DNA of 37,845 nucleotides from an uncultured Eubacterium sp. (GCA_910583555.1 CAJTXO010000028.1:1-37845), one strand, 5' to 3'; counted from the first letter of the stretch, positions 15,769-24,065 are shown. Notes: generated by a model from the letters alone, not told the origin. Numbers and translations: made by a program.

Positions 15769-15797
15769 ATAATAACATCCTATTATATTTTTGTCAA
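15769..15797 (-). promoter_or_regulatory. Sigma-A promoter of the EF-hand/LRR genes
   Basis: On the minus strand, TTGACA (15792-15797), 17 bases, TATTAT (15769-15774). It lies just after the stop of the ABC ATPase. Confidence 0.75.
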
Positions 15798-15803
15798 GCT
15801 GAT

Positions 15804-16544
15804 TCAAACTACATTGCAAATTTTCCTCTGATCCCAGCCCCCAAAATAATGCATATAAACATCCTCCAGATTTTCCCCCTGGACGGATTCCACCAGTTTT
15901 TTCGGTTCATCGTCCGCCACCAGTTCCCCGTCCTTCAAAATCAGGATCCGATCCGCGATTGTTTCCACATCACTGACCACATGCGTGGCCAGCAGGATGA
16001 TCTTATTCTCGGAGAGCTGCCGGATGTAATTGCGCAGGTTGATGCGCTCCTTCGGATCCAGTCCGGCCGTCGGCTCATCGAGTATGAGGATCTTCGGAAC
16101 ACCGAGAAGCGCCTGAGCGAGAAGGACTCTCTGACGCATACCGCCGGAAAATCCGCCGATTTTCAAGTCCGCCGAATCCGCAAGGTTCACGGTCTGCAGC
16201 AACTGTTCGATCTGCTTTTTTGCCTCCCGCCTGCGAATGCCTTTCAACTCCGCCATGTAGAACAAAAACATGCGGGCCGAAAAATTTTCATAAAATCCCT
16301 GCTGCTGCGGCATATAACCGACCAGCGCGCGAAATTCCGCCCCCATTTCCAGAATTTCCCTGCCATCAAAAAAAATGCTTCCGCCGGTGCGCTTTAAATT
16401 GTCCGTGATCAGGTTCATGAGCGTGCTCTTTCCGGCGCCGTTCGCCCCGAGCATACCATAAATCCCGTCCTCAAACGTATAATTAAATGTTTTCAGCGCT
16501 TCCTTTCTTCCATAATTTTTTGATAAATCCCGGATTTCAAGCAT
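15804..16544 (-). CDS. ABC transporter ATP-binding protein
   Basis: A 246-residue ATPase with Walker A GANGAGKS (33-40), Q-loop YMPQQQGFY (77-85), signature FSGGMRQR (132-139), Walker B ILILDEP and H-loop H188. It resembles the ATPases of two-component exporters of the CcmA/NatA type. The start ATG at 16544 is chosen because it is nine bases from AAAGGAG. No permease gene is seen on either side, so it must work with a permease elsewhere or be an orphan. The C-terminus (GGWDQRKICNVV) is short. Confidence 0.9.
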   Translation of the reverse strand: MLEIRDLSKNYGRKEALKTFNYTFEDGIYGMLGANGAGKSTLMNLITDNLKRTGGSIFFDGREILEMGAEFRALVGYMPQQQGFYENFSARMFLFYMAELKGIRRREAKKQIEQLLQTVNLADSADLKIGGFSGGMRQRVLLAQALLGVPKILILDEPTAGLDPKERINLRNYIRQLSENKIILLATHVVSDVETIADRILILKDGELVADDEPKKLVESVQGENLEDVYMHYFGGWDQRKICNVV

Positions 16545-16625
16545 AGGTTCCATCTCCTTTTTTACAGGTTACCGTACATGTTACAATATAAACGATCCGC
16601 GCGGGATTATTGTCCAAAATAATTG

Positions 16626-17357
16626 TTATTTTTTGAGAAGATCGGCGGCAAACTGTTCCAGTTCCCCGCACGGTTCCTTTTCCACCGTATACCAGACATC
16701 ATTTATTACGATATACGGGGCCGCCACCTGGATCACGATCGTACTGCCGTCCGGGCGGACCGCCTTGCAGCGCACCTGACCGATCAGTGTTGCTGACGAT
16801 ACTTTTTCTACTGCCGCCATTTTTCCCATGATTTCAGTGAAGCGGGTTCTCTGTTCCCCCGAGAGCAGGATCTCGTTTCCCCCTGTGCCTGTACCGATCA
16901 TTATTTCTTTTACCTTTTCTTCATTCAGCTCCTGGTTCAGATATTCCCCCAGATGGTCGATCATACTGCGTTCCCGCTCCTCACACAGCCGGATCAATAT
17001 GTCACAATAATCGCGGTCACATGCGTAATAGCCGCTGTCTGTCACAATATGATCTGAGAACAGGCCGATCCGCTCCATATCCCCATTTTTACCGTACAGT
17101 TCTATGGCAAGATCGCCGTCCCTGTTGTACGGATGTGATTTATGTAAACGCATTGACCGCAGTACATTGACGATCTTATCTATATTTTCCGAATCTGTAA
17201 AGGTGTTCTCTGATCCGCCCGGATACATACTGATCCTGTCTAGTTCGGCCGCGTCTAGCGATTCAAAAATATCTACATATCTTCCGCGGCTCCAAAAGCC
17301 GAAAAGGGTCAGAAGCATGATGCCGCACACGATGCAGATGGTGATTTTTTTATTCAT
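16626..17357 (-). CDS. Membrane-anchored or exported protein of unknown function
   Basis: A 243-residue protein with one N-terminal hydrophobic segment (about 5-22, ITICIVCGIMLLTLFGFWS), probably an uncleaved anchor or signal peptide. The outside part has an alpha/beta stretch, RISMYPGGSENTFTDSENIDKIVNVL, like the C-terminal domain of the protein at 12621-13349, then a helical middle (LGEYLNQELNEEKV) and a beta-rich end (TIVIQVAAPYIVINDVWYTV). I recognise no named family. The ATG has AAAGGAG well placed. Confidence 0.7.
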   Translation of the reverse strand: MNKKITICIVCGIMLLTLFGFWSRGRYVDIFESLDAAELDRISMYPGGSENTFTDSENIDKIVNVLRSMRLHKSHPYNRDGDLAIELYGKNGDMERIGLFSDHIVTDSGYYACDRDYCDILIRLCEERERSMIDHLGEYLNQELNEEKVKEIMIGTGTGGNEILLSGEQRTRFTEIMGKMAAVEKVSSATLIGQVRCKAVRPDGSTIVIQVAAPYIVINDVWYTVEKEPCGELEQFAADLLKK

Positions 17358-17388
17358 AAATACCGCTCCTTTCCTGAAACATCATACC

Positions 17389-18534
17389 TCATCCGCAGAT
17401 GGAAACTTTCCTCTTCGCCTTCCATTTCTTATAAGGATAATCCCCATCGATTTTCCCGCATATTTGAAAGTAATACGTCCTCCCCGGCCACAGATGCCGG
17501 ATCGTTACCTTCCCCTTTCTTTTCGCGCAATAGGCAATATTCCAATCTTTCATGTTTTTATCAGTGGAATAACGGACCGCGTGATGAAAAAAAAACACAG
17601 CAGCTTCCGTGCTGTCAAACGTCACTGTGGCAGTTCCGCTCTTCTTACTCTCTACCTTGTATTTGTACCATGTCGCATAAAACTCCGCCTTCTTTTTACC
17701 GATCTCTATTTTCTCGATCGAGTCATACATGGAGGTAGACCAGCCCATGAATATATAGCCTTTTCTTTTTACACAGTCCGGCAGTTTCACTTCCTCCCCG
17801 AAGCGGTAGGATTTTGGCAGTTTTCCTACTTTCTTTCCCCCCATTAAATGAAACTTTATGGGAATCTTTTTTCCTAGGGATCTTCCCGTTTTTCTGGGCG
17901 GGATCACTCTCGTTTCCTTTTTATCCACTTTCCATATAACGTATTTTTTATACCACGGTATTCTGCAGGATAACTGGGATCGGTTTACTATTTCCCGCAA
18001 GGCAGGACAGGCATCAATTACATTTGGTTCCCATTCACTCAATGATGCCGGAAGGACTATTTTTTTTAACCGGGGACATTCTGCAAAAGCCGTTTGTCCA
18101 ATTTCTGAAACTGAATCTGGAAAGGCCACCTCACTTAATTTTTCACATCCTACAAACGCATTCTCTCCTACTCTTCTTAAATTTTTCCCAAATATAATTT
18201 GCTCTAAATATTCATTACAGAAAAACGCGCCATCTCCAATTTCAACAAGCGTATTTGGAAGTATCACTTTTTTCAAATGCAGCAAATCTGTATGTAATGC
18301 TGAGATTTTAGTAATCCCCTCCCCAATGATCAGTTTTTTAATTTGCGACCTATCTATTTTTTCATCAAAACCTAACACCGAGTTTACTTGTCCCGTTCCC
18401 GATATTACGAGGGTATTACCCCCGATCACTTGATATCGGATCATATCCTCCGCATATATATCCTTTAAATTTATTGATACACAAAGAAAAAAGATCATCA
18501 TAACCATAACGGTAACACCTGTTTTATTCACCAT
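17389..18534 (-). CDS. Secreted BspA-like leucine-rich/InlB-repeat protein
   Basis: A 381-residue exported protein. After a signal peptide (about 1-29) come BspA/LRR_5-type repeats at about 85-175 (ALHTDLLHLKKVILPNTLVEIGDGAF, LRRVGENAFVGCEKLSEVAFP, IGQTAFAECPRLKKIVLP). Next is an InlB-B/Flg_new-type repeat near 230-285 (KKIPIKFHLMGGKKVG, RKGYIFMGWSTSMYD, AEFYATWY). The end (about 290-380) looks fibronectin-like. Such proteins are surface or secreted adhesins. The ATG at 18534 has GGGAGG directly upstream; the frame continues a little further. Confidence 0.8.
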   Translation of the reverse strand: MVNKTGVTVMVMMIFFLCVSINLKDIYAEDMIRYQVIGGNTLVISGTGQVNSVLGFDEKIDRSQIKKLIIGEGITKISALHTDLLHLKKVILPNTLVEIGDGAFFCNEYLEQIIFGKNLRRVGENAFVGCEKLSEVAFPDSVSEIGQTAFAECPRLKKIVLPASLSEWEPNVIDACPALREIVNRSQLSCRIPWYKKYVIWKVDKKETRVIPPRKTGRSLGKKIPIKFHLMGGKKVGKLPKSYRFGEEVKLPDCVKRKGYIFMGWSTSMYDSIEKIEIGKKKAEFYATWYKYKVESKKSGTATVTFDSTEAAVFFFHHAVRYSTDKNMKDWNIAYCAKRKGKVTIRHLWPGRTYYFQICGKIDGDYPYKKWKAKRKVSICG

Positions 18535-18576
18535 AACACCTCCCTGATCATATCCAAACACTTATTATATAAAGCA

Positions 18577-18616
18577 GGATTATTGCAGATATTCATACGA
18601 ACGCCTGCAATAATCC
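18577..18616. terminator. 12-bp perfect hairpin, possible terminator
   Basis: GGATTATTGCAG (18577-18588) and CTGCAATAATCC (18605-18616) are exact inverted repeats with a 16-base loop, after the stop of the 130-codon gene on the minus strand. The run that follows, TGCTTTATATAAT, is poor in consecutive T, so it is only a weak terminator, or a protein or RNA site. Confidence 0.45.
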
Positions 18617-18643
18617 AACTCCTGTTATGATCATAGTTCCTTT

Positions 18644-19036
18644 TTAATTGACACATGTTTTAATATCAAGCAAATCTATCGTTGCAAAATATTGTTTTCG
18701 TAACGTTTTCTCTCTGCCTTTCACCGTAGCTTTCCCGGTTTTTTCCATAGCAATAAACTCATATTTTCTTGCATTCATGATATGCCCCCCTTCCACTTCC
18801 AGTTTAGCTTTTCTATTGCCTTCCAAAACAACGTCATCACGATAAGCTCTGTATGTAACGCCGGTTTCTTTCTCACTCTTCTTCTTGCTTTTTTGCACTT
18901 CGAGTCTTGTGATCGTGGCATCTTTCAACTCTCCGATCTCGTTTCCACTGGTTATGGCAATCCGCCACTTCTCCTTATCCTTTTCAAGATATTTTTCTAT
19001 ATCAATGGACTGAAAAGAATTATTCGGCTTTAGCAC
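18644..19036 (-). CDS. Hypothetical protein, possibly the second part of a frameshifted gene
   Basis: A 130-residue lysine-rich protein starting from GTG at 19036, with AGAGG upstream. It shows a beta-rich core (KWRIAITSGNEIGELKDATITRLEVQKSKKK, KLEVEGGHIMNARKYEF) and no membrane span. Its start overlaps the stop of the preceding gene by seven bases. The frame is open further upstream, back through the slippery A-tract at 19085-19092, and reading it that way adds 16 plausible residues (ACIGSFWEKYPGEEKS). So it may be read by coupling, by -1 frameshifting, or be the broken tail of one gene. I do not recognise the family. Confidence 0.55.
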   Translation of the reverse strand: MLKPNNSFQSIDIEKYLEKDKEKWRIAITSGNEIGELKDATITRLEVQKSKKKSEKETGVTYRAYRDDVVLEGNRKAKLEVEGGHIMNARKYEFIAMEKTGKATVKGREKTLRKQYFATIDLLDIKTCVN

Positions 19037-19215
19037 TGATTTTTCCTCTCCCGGATATTTTTCCCAAAAAGAACCGATACAGGCTTTTTTTTAATCATCC
19101 ACGTAATCTCCTGTAAAAGAAAGTTTTGTGCTTTTACTCTTTTGCTTTTTCTTATTTTTTTCTTTTTAGATGCAGCCTTTTTATGATTTTTGTAAACTTT
19201 TAAAATCTTTCTCAT
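19030..19215 (-). CDS. Lysine-rich small protein, coupled to the CBM gene; carries slippery site
   Basis: A 61-codon reading frame whose ATG (19213-19215) overlaps the stop TGA of the preceding gene (ATGA), showing translational coupling. The first about 31 residues are very basic (HKKAASKKKKIRKSKRVKAQ). Codons 42-44 read AAA AAA AAG and contain A-AAA-AAG, the classical -1 slippery heptamer, at the start of the eight-base A-tract at 19085-19092. The -1 frame joins the following gene to make about 190 residues. There is also an internal ATG at 19098 with AGGAG (19108-19112) nine bases upstream. Function unknown. Confidence 0.5.
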   Translation of the reverse strand: MRKILKVYKNHKKAASKKKKIRKSKRVKAQNFLLQEITWMIKKKPVSVLFGKNIRERKNQC

Positions 19216-20213
19216 GAGGATACCTCCGGCTCTTCCAACTCCATCAGGGTATCATCCGTATAGCCATGTTCCTCCAGATACTGTTCATATTCCTCCCGCG
19301 TTTCAAAATAGTCACTGTCTAACCTGAACTCGTCCACAAACTTAAGTTCATCCCCGTCTCCATCGTCCTCGTCTTCTTCCTCATCCTCATCCGAAAGATC
19401 AAAATCCGATGTTATCTTATATAATTTCATCCGGGAAAGTTCCGGCTCCTTGTCACTGGCAGCGATAAACCCAAACTCCACGCTCTGGTTCGGCGCGATA
19501 TTCTGATGATACCCCGGATTTTCAAGGACATAATAATTTAAGCCGTCTTCCCGGATATCCTCCGCGATCACCGCGTTCCAGATCTGGTCGATCTCAAAAT
19601 TACAGTCAAAAGACATATGCCAATCCTCGATCGGCTTTTCACTCAGATTGGTAATGATGATCTGACTATTAAACTTACCGTCCCATTGACTGTGTTTTTT
19701 GAACTCGATCTTATATTCTGTATCATCCAGCCGTTTACTTAGGCCCAGCGTATACACATACTTCGGAATCTCCACTTCCCCGTCACAGGAAACCGTCATG
19801 CCAAATGACACCGAACCACCGACTGCGATATCCTGGTTCCACTCCGCGTTATGTATCGTATATTCACCATCCGTGTCATCCGTAATTTTTGCGTTCCAGA
19901 TGTTTTCAATCTTGTAATTCGCGGGAATACAGATCCCCCAGTTGTCGATCCTCTCATCTGTCATATTTTCAAGTGTCACATCCACATTATAATGGTGATC
20001 CCATTGACTGGTGATCTGATACTGGATCTTCACATCACAGTCCTCTTCGGTTGCAGTATCCCAATCCAGCCCGTCGAGACTATCAATGCTTTCTAAGCTA
20101 TCCATACTGTCAACATGATCTGTTTCCCCATCGGCATTTACTACTACCATGTTACCCATACACAGGGAAGCTGTCAATATAATTGCCAGTAATTTCTTTA
20201 TCTTTGTTCTCAA
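19212..20213 (-). CDS. Secreted protein with two CBM2-like modules and acidic tail
   Basis: A 333-residue exported protein. The signal peptide is residues 1 to about 28 (RTKIKKLLAIILTASLCMG). Two repeated beta-sandwich modules follow at about 50-150 and 155-265, each of the cellulose-binding CBM2 type: ITSQWDHHYNVDVTLENM..NWGI and FKKHSQWDGKFNSQIIITNL..DWHMSF, with tryptophans that could contact a glucan. The tail (about 270-333) is strongly acidic. The start is TTG at 20213 with GGAG eight bases upstream; the frame is open to 20285. No catalytic domain is present. The stop overlaps the next gene's ATG. Confidence 0.8.
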   Translation of the reverse strand: MRTKIKKLLAIILTASLCMGNMVVVNADGETDHVDSMDSLESIDSLDGLDWDTATEEDCDVKIQYQITSQWDHHYNVDVTLENMTDERIDNWGICIPANYKIENIWNAKITDDTDGEYTIHNAEWNQDIAVGGSVSFGMTVSCDGEVEIPKYVYTLGLSKRLDDTEYKIEFKKHSQWDGKFNSQIIITNLSEKPIEDWHMSFDCNFEIDQIWNAVIAEDIREDGLNYYVLENPGYHQNIAPNQSVEFGFIAASDKEPELSRMKLYKITSDFDLSDEDEEEDEDDGDGDELKFVDEFRLDSDYFETREEYEQYLEEHGYTDDTLMELEEPEVSS

Positions 20214-20343
20214 GTCTTTTTCTCCTTTACGTTTTTTCCCTGTTCTCCTCTTTTGAAAAAAGCAAAATGTAATCGCTATGATCAATACATGTTAAATTTT
20301 ATCTCCTCAATTTCCGAAAATATAATCCTGTAAAATCCGGAAA

Positions 20344-20751
20344 TCAGATTATATATTTTGTACTTGCGTATCCTCTGGTCCCCGTCTTAAGACGCTTGAC
20401 GTAAAAATAACCTTTACTTAACTGGCTTTTATCTACGTTAATAGAAACAACTTCTCCCTTATCCATCAGCTCCAACACGGTCGAAGTCAGCGATGGGCCT
20501 TTCCTCAGTCTAACACCATCACCGACCACATACCCATTCAGGCTTGCCGAATACAGTTCTGCAGTCGTGCTGATCTCACCATCCGAAGTTACGATTCCCA
20601 ATTGAATGTTTCCCGTTTCTTCCTTGCAGTTTCCTTCAACAGCTTTGCTTTTTGCAGATACTACCTGATATGTAGAAATCCTGCAAACACAGCCTGCAAC
20701 AGCAATTACTAGTAACATTGATAAAAACCTTTTACCACATTTCTTAAACAT
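20344..20751 (-). CDS. Secreted/lipoprotein SH3-domain protein
   Basis: A 135-residue exported protein. The N-terminus has a lipobox-like VAGC (C21), so it may be lipid-anchored; a signal peptidase I site at SAKS is the alternative. Residues about 70-135 are a bacterial SH3 domain: GDGVRLRKGPSLTSTVLELMDKGEVV, then GYFYVKRLKTGTRGYAS. In the family such domains bind wall peptides. ATG at 20751 has AGGAGG well placed. Confidence 0.8.
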   Translation of the reverse strand: MFKKCGKRFLSMLLVIAVAGCVCRISTYQVVSAKSKAVEGNCKEETGNIQLGIVTSDGEISTTAELYSASLNGYVVGDGVRLRKGPSLTSTVLELMDKGEVVSINVDKSQLSKGYFYVKRLKTGTRGYASTKYII

Positions 20752-20827
20752 TTTCTCTTCCTCCTGTTCTTATGATAACGATTACATATTGCTCTTTTTC
20801 AACACAAATCCCAATCCCACTTTACAT

Positions 20828-22090
20828 CTAACGAATTTTTTTCTGTATAAACTCATAATCATTCAAATCTTCTGAAAGATTTATCCACTCACTCACATTT
20901 TCAGCATTCATAACTTGATACGCTACTCCTTCACTTGTATTAAAATAAATCACAAGTCCTTCTCCGTTTTTGCACGTCAGAAAATATATCACTTTTCCAT
21001 TTAGAACAGTCCCGTCTTTACATCGGTGAAACCCAAACGAAAAGTCCATTATATCTTCCTTCGCTAGAATCTTTTTTGCCATCTTCCAGACTATCTTTTC
21101 GTACCTTTTAAAATCCTTTTTACTTATCTTAATTCCCACGATTTCTCTCAATTCAATGTTTTCTAAGAATAAAAAAGACATAAACTTCATCGTATCCTTT
21201 TCAAACACTATCTTCACCTTGTGTTCCCATCCTTTTTTCTCGACTACAACATCGAAATCACCCTCTTCATCCCGTTCCACCGTACACTCCGCACCATCCG
21301 TGTCCCAGCCATACAAATCTTCCAAAAGCTGTTTTCCTTTCTCCGCCGCCAGATCCCCTTCTTCGGTACCGTTGATATCCGCCACTTTTCCTTCCGTATT
21401 TCCCGGCGCATCCCCTTCCCGGCCTTCCTGCACCTTGTCCAACGAATACCTGGCCTTATATTGAAAATCCACGATCTGCAGCAGTTCCTCCTCACTCAAT
21501 TCCCGCTCCGGCAGATAAAACATCCCATTCTCATAGCAATAGCACAACTCCCCCGGAGCCACATCTTTTTCGGTTTCTACACAGGCAATTTCTTTTTGGG
21601 GAAAAAGCCCTTCTCTTTCGTATTTTTCCTTTAATTCACGGAACTTCTCTTCTTCCTCCCCTAACATCTCACGGGAATACCGATCCGCGTCGACCTGCTG
21701 GTCCTGAACGGCGGAATACATTTCTTCTACCTGCTCCGGTTTCATGGATGCCAGCCTTTTCTGGTACAATCTCACTCCTGCGGCCACACCCGAAGATACG
21801 GCCACCACGCCGATCATAACAGCCAAGGTCATTGTTTTCGGAAAAAGCCACCAGCGTTTCTTCTTTTCCGGCAGAGGCTCATCCGGCAGATTCTGCAAAA
21901 CCTCTTTGATCCTCTTCTCGTAAGACTCCGGCAGGGGATCCGCTGTGCGGATCAATTCCGCCCGGATCTTTTCATCGATCTTTTCATTCATTTTGTCTTC
22001 TATTTTTTCTTCCTTGTTTTCGCTGTTTCCTTCATCGTTCATTCTCATCTGTTCTGATTCTTTTCCATCCCATATTGTTCGATTTGGCAT
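20828..22090 (-). CDS. Membrane protein resembling an ECF anti-sigma factor
   Basis: A 420-residue protein with a long charged cytoplasmic N-terminus (about 1-80), one membrane span near 82-105 (TMTLAVMIGVVAVSSGVAAGV) and a large outside domain of about 310 residues. This is the layout of a transmembrane anti-sigma factor, and it sits directly downstream of an ECF sigma remnant. I see no ZAS zinc motif (H-x3-C-x2-C) at the N-terminus, so the anti-sigma call is inferential. The start is ATG at 22090 with GAGGG upstream; a GTG lies four codons earlier. A 56-base hairpin sits just before it. Confidence 0.6.
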   Translation of the reverse strand: MPNRTIWDGKESEQMRMNDEGNSENKEEKIEDKMNEKIDEKIRAELIRTADPLPESYEKRIKEVLQNLPDEPLPEKKKRWWLFPKTMTLAVMIGVVAVSSGVAAGVRLYQKRLASMKPEQVEEMYSAVQDQQVDADRYSREMLGEEEEKFRELKEKYEREGLFPQKEIACVETEKDVAPGELCYCYENGMFYLPERELSEEELLQIVDFQYKARYSLDKVQEGREGDAPGNTEGKVADINGTEEGDLAAEKGKQLLEDLYGWDTDGAECTVERDEEGDFDVVVEKKGWEHKVKIVFEKDTMKFMSFLFLENIELREIVGIKISKKDFKRYEKIVWKMAKKILAKEDIMDFSFGFHRCKDGTVLNGKVIYFLTCKNGEGLVIYFNTSEGVAYQVMNAENVSEWINLSEDLNDYEFIQKKIR

Positions 22091-22107
22091 TTTTTCCCTC
22101 ACTTTTC

Positions 22108-22163
22108 TGCGCTGCTTCTGCGTGAAGCCGCAAACGGCTTACCGATCTGTGTCAGGCAGCGCA
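22108..22163. other. Nested hairpin before the anti-sigma-like gene
   Basis: Outer arms TGCGCTGC (22108-22115) and GCAGCGCA (22156-22163) are perfect 8-base complements. Inside, AAGCCG (22125-22130) and CGGCTT (22135-22140) pair around a 4-base loop. No T-run follows. It lies immediately upstream of the ribosome site, so it could control translation or be an insertion. Confidence 0.5.
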
Positions 22164-22219
22164 AAGACACAGACCACTGTCCATCTCTTATTCCTTTTTT
22201 TATTATACTTGTTGCTCAT

Positions 22220-22559
22220 TCAAGCGTTTTCATCGTATTCGATGATCTTCCTCAGTTCCTTCCTCGCCCTGGCAGGACGGGACTTCACCATGCCTTTTGG
22301 CACATTGAGGATCACCGCGGTCTCCCTATCGGAATATCCGCTGTAATGGTACAATAGCAACTCTGCACGGTACGCCTCGGAAGCCTCCCGCACATATTCC
22401 CATATTTCTGGCTCCGGCAGTTCCTCCCAAAAGGGGATCGCCGCCGCATGCTCGTCCAGATCGTATGGGATCATCCACTTACGCGCGGAAAGAATGTTCT
22501 GCTGCTGCTTCTTCTACAACAGCAGAAAAACACTCCTTTGTTATTCGGTTATTGTCCAT
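22220..22559 (-). pseudogene. ECF sigma factor with region 2 deleted
   Basis: From ATG at 22559, behind GGAGAAAAAA, a frame gives MDNNRITKECFSAVVEE, the usual ECF-sigma N-terminus, but it ends after 26 codons (TAA). A shifted frame then gives NILSARKWMIPYDLDEHAA and a full region 4: AYRAELLLYHYSGYSDRETA, VPKGMVKSRPARARKELR. So the whole promoter-melting region 2 is missing at a GCA/GAA-repeat junction near 22490-22515, and the frame is shifted. The R-P in the recognition helix (family usually SRLHRAR or SRLARAR) is also odd. The gene is very unlikely to make a working sigma factor. Confidence 0.8.
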
Positions 22560-22696
22560 GCTCTTTTTTCTCCAAATCGCGATTTTTTGTATGATAAAAA
22601 AGACCTTTTATATATAAGACAGATGAGAAGGGCATTTGGTTCCCAAAAATGAAAAATTTTTTAATTTTTTTTGCTTTTTTCTTCGAAACTCCCATT

Positions 22697-23989
22697 TTAC
22701 TCTTCTTCGTACTCCATTTCCGACCCCACTATGTCTTCTATGTGAGGATCACTTACCATTTCATAATACGCGGCGTCATTTTCCGCAAACGTCCGGACAG
22801 TGCCATTCTTCAGGTCATAATAACCGTATACGGCGTCTTCATCCTTCTCAGTCCAAATGACAAAAAACGCCTTTCCGCGGACGATTCCCGTATAAAATCC
22901 TTTACCAAAATCTGCACCCTGCCCGCTCCCTTCCCGGAACACATCTGACATTTCTTTCTCATAATGCCATTCCTTCTCTTCCTGCCGCAGATCCAGACTG
23001 AACAGAGCGCATTTTCTCCGCTCCATCGCCGCATCATTTTGTCGTTCCACATGATAAATGATCTGTGTGTACAACGTGTTGCCACTGTAAAACAGGCGCT
23101 CGCCATATTTTGCATCCAAATAAATGCCGGAACGGCTGACCTGCTCCACCTGGGCTGTTTTCTCCAGCAGATCCTCCGCATTCAGCAGCTCCGCCTCCTG
23201 TCTTGCCTCGTCATACAGCATGTACTGTCTGCCATCCTTGTAAAAAAAGTACTTGCTGCTCCACGTACACAACCAGTCGGAGCTGAGTTTAACCTGGCCA
23301 TCAGAATCCAGCTTCTGGCAGACCAGCACGCCATCCAAATACGAAAACAGCGTTTCGCCCACGACAGCAAACGAAAGCCCGCCCTCGTATTCTTCATCAA
23401 ACATCCCCTTCCCCTTTTTCCTGTTCCGGTCATAGCGCAGCAGATCAAGACCAAAATCGTAATCGAATAAGACACAGATCAGATGGTCGGAATTTATGTA
23501 ACACGGACAGCAGACGACTCCGTTCACCCCTTTCACTACTTTCTCTTTTTGCTCTGGCAGGAGAACATCATTTCCGTCCGCTCCTTTCCGGATGGGAATA
23601 CAGAAGACATCGCTGCACTCATTTTCGTCACCGTCGTCATCCGGGTAATAGTCTACCGCGTAATATACGTGCTCTTGATCTACATAAATCAGGCGATCGA
23701 ACTTTCCCATCTCCCAGTTCTTCACGAAAGTTCCATCCAACTGGCGCTGTTCGATGCCCTTGTTCCCCATTACATATATATTGCGGTCGTTTGCAAATGG
23801 TTTTTTCGCTTCTGCTTCCGGTTCCGAAATCACCCGGCTGCGCGGCACCCCGCCCGCACCTTCGCAGACAGTCCCGCCCTTCCCGGACGAAGGGTCTGAC
23901 TCTTCATTTTTCCCGCCCATGTCGCCGCAGCCGGATAACAGTACGGCCGAACATGCGAGTAACATCATATGCAGCCATTTTAATTTCAT
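22697..23989 (-). CDS. Lipoprotein, beta-propeller-like
   Basis: A 430-residue exported lipoprotein. The lipobox LLSGC is at about residues 17-21 after a hydrophobic stretch, followed by a Gly/Glu/Ser-rich linker. The rest is a run of beta-strand repeats (IYVMGNKGIEQRQLDG, LIYVDQEHVYYAVDYY, YFFYKDGRQYMLYDEA, GKAFFVIWTEKDEDAVYGYY) like the sensing or propeller lipoproteins in these bacteria. No enzymatic motif was found. The ATG at 23989 has AAGGAG seven to eight bases upstream. It lies upstream of the sigma remnant. Confidence 0.75.
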   Translation of the reverse strand: MKLKWLHMMLLACSAVLLSGCGDMGGKNEESDPSSGKGGTVCEGAGGVPRSRVISEPEAEAKKPFANDRNIYVMGNKGIEQRQLDGTFVKNWEMGKFDRLIYVDQEHVYYAVDYYPDDDGDENECSDVFCIPIRKGADGNDVLLPEQKEKVVKGVNGVVCCPCYINSDHLICVLFDYDFGLDLLRYDRNRKKGKGMFDEEYEGGLSFAVVGETLFSYLDGVLVCQKLDSDGQVKLSSDWLCTWSSKYFFYKDGRQYMLYDEARQEAELLNAEDLLEKTAQVEQVSRSGIYLDAKYGERLFYSGNTLYTQIIYHVERQNDAAMERRKCALFSLDLRQEEKEWHYEKEMSDVFREGSGQGADFGKGFYTGIVRGKAFFVIWTEKDEDAVYGYYDLKNGTVRTFAENDAAYYEMVSDPHIEDIVGSEMEYEEE

Positions 23990-24065
23990 GGAATCAACTC
24001 CTTCCCAATGCACGTTTTTAATGTGATACCGTTTCCATATTGAACAAATTACAAACTGGAATCTG

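Noticed and set aside
15628..15819. 63-codon minus-strand frame over the LRR promoter region
   Set aside because: It overlaps a good promoter and the signal peptide of the LRR gene in another frame, and has no ribosome site.
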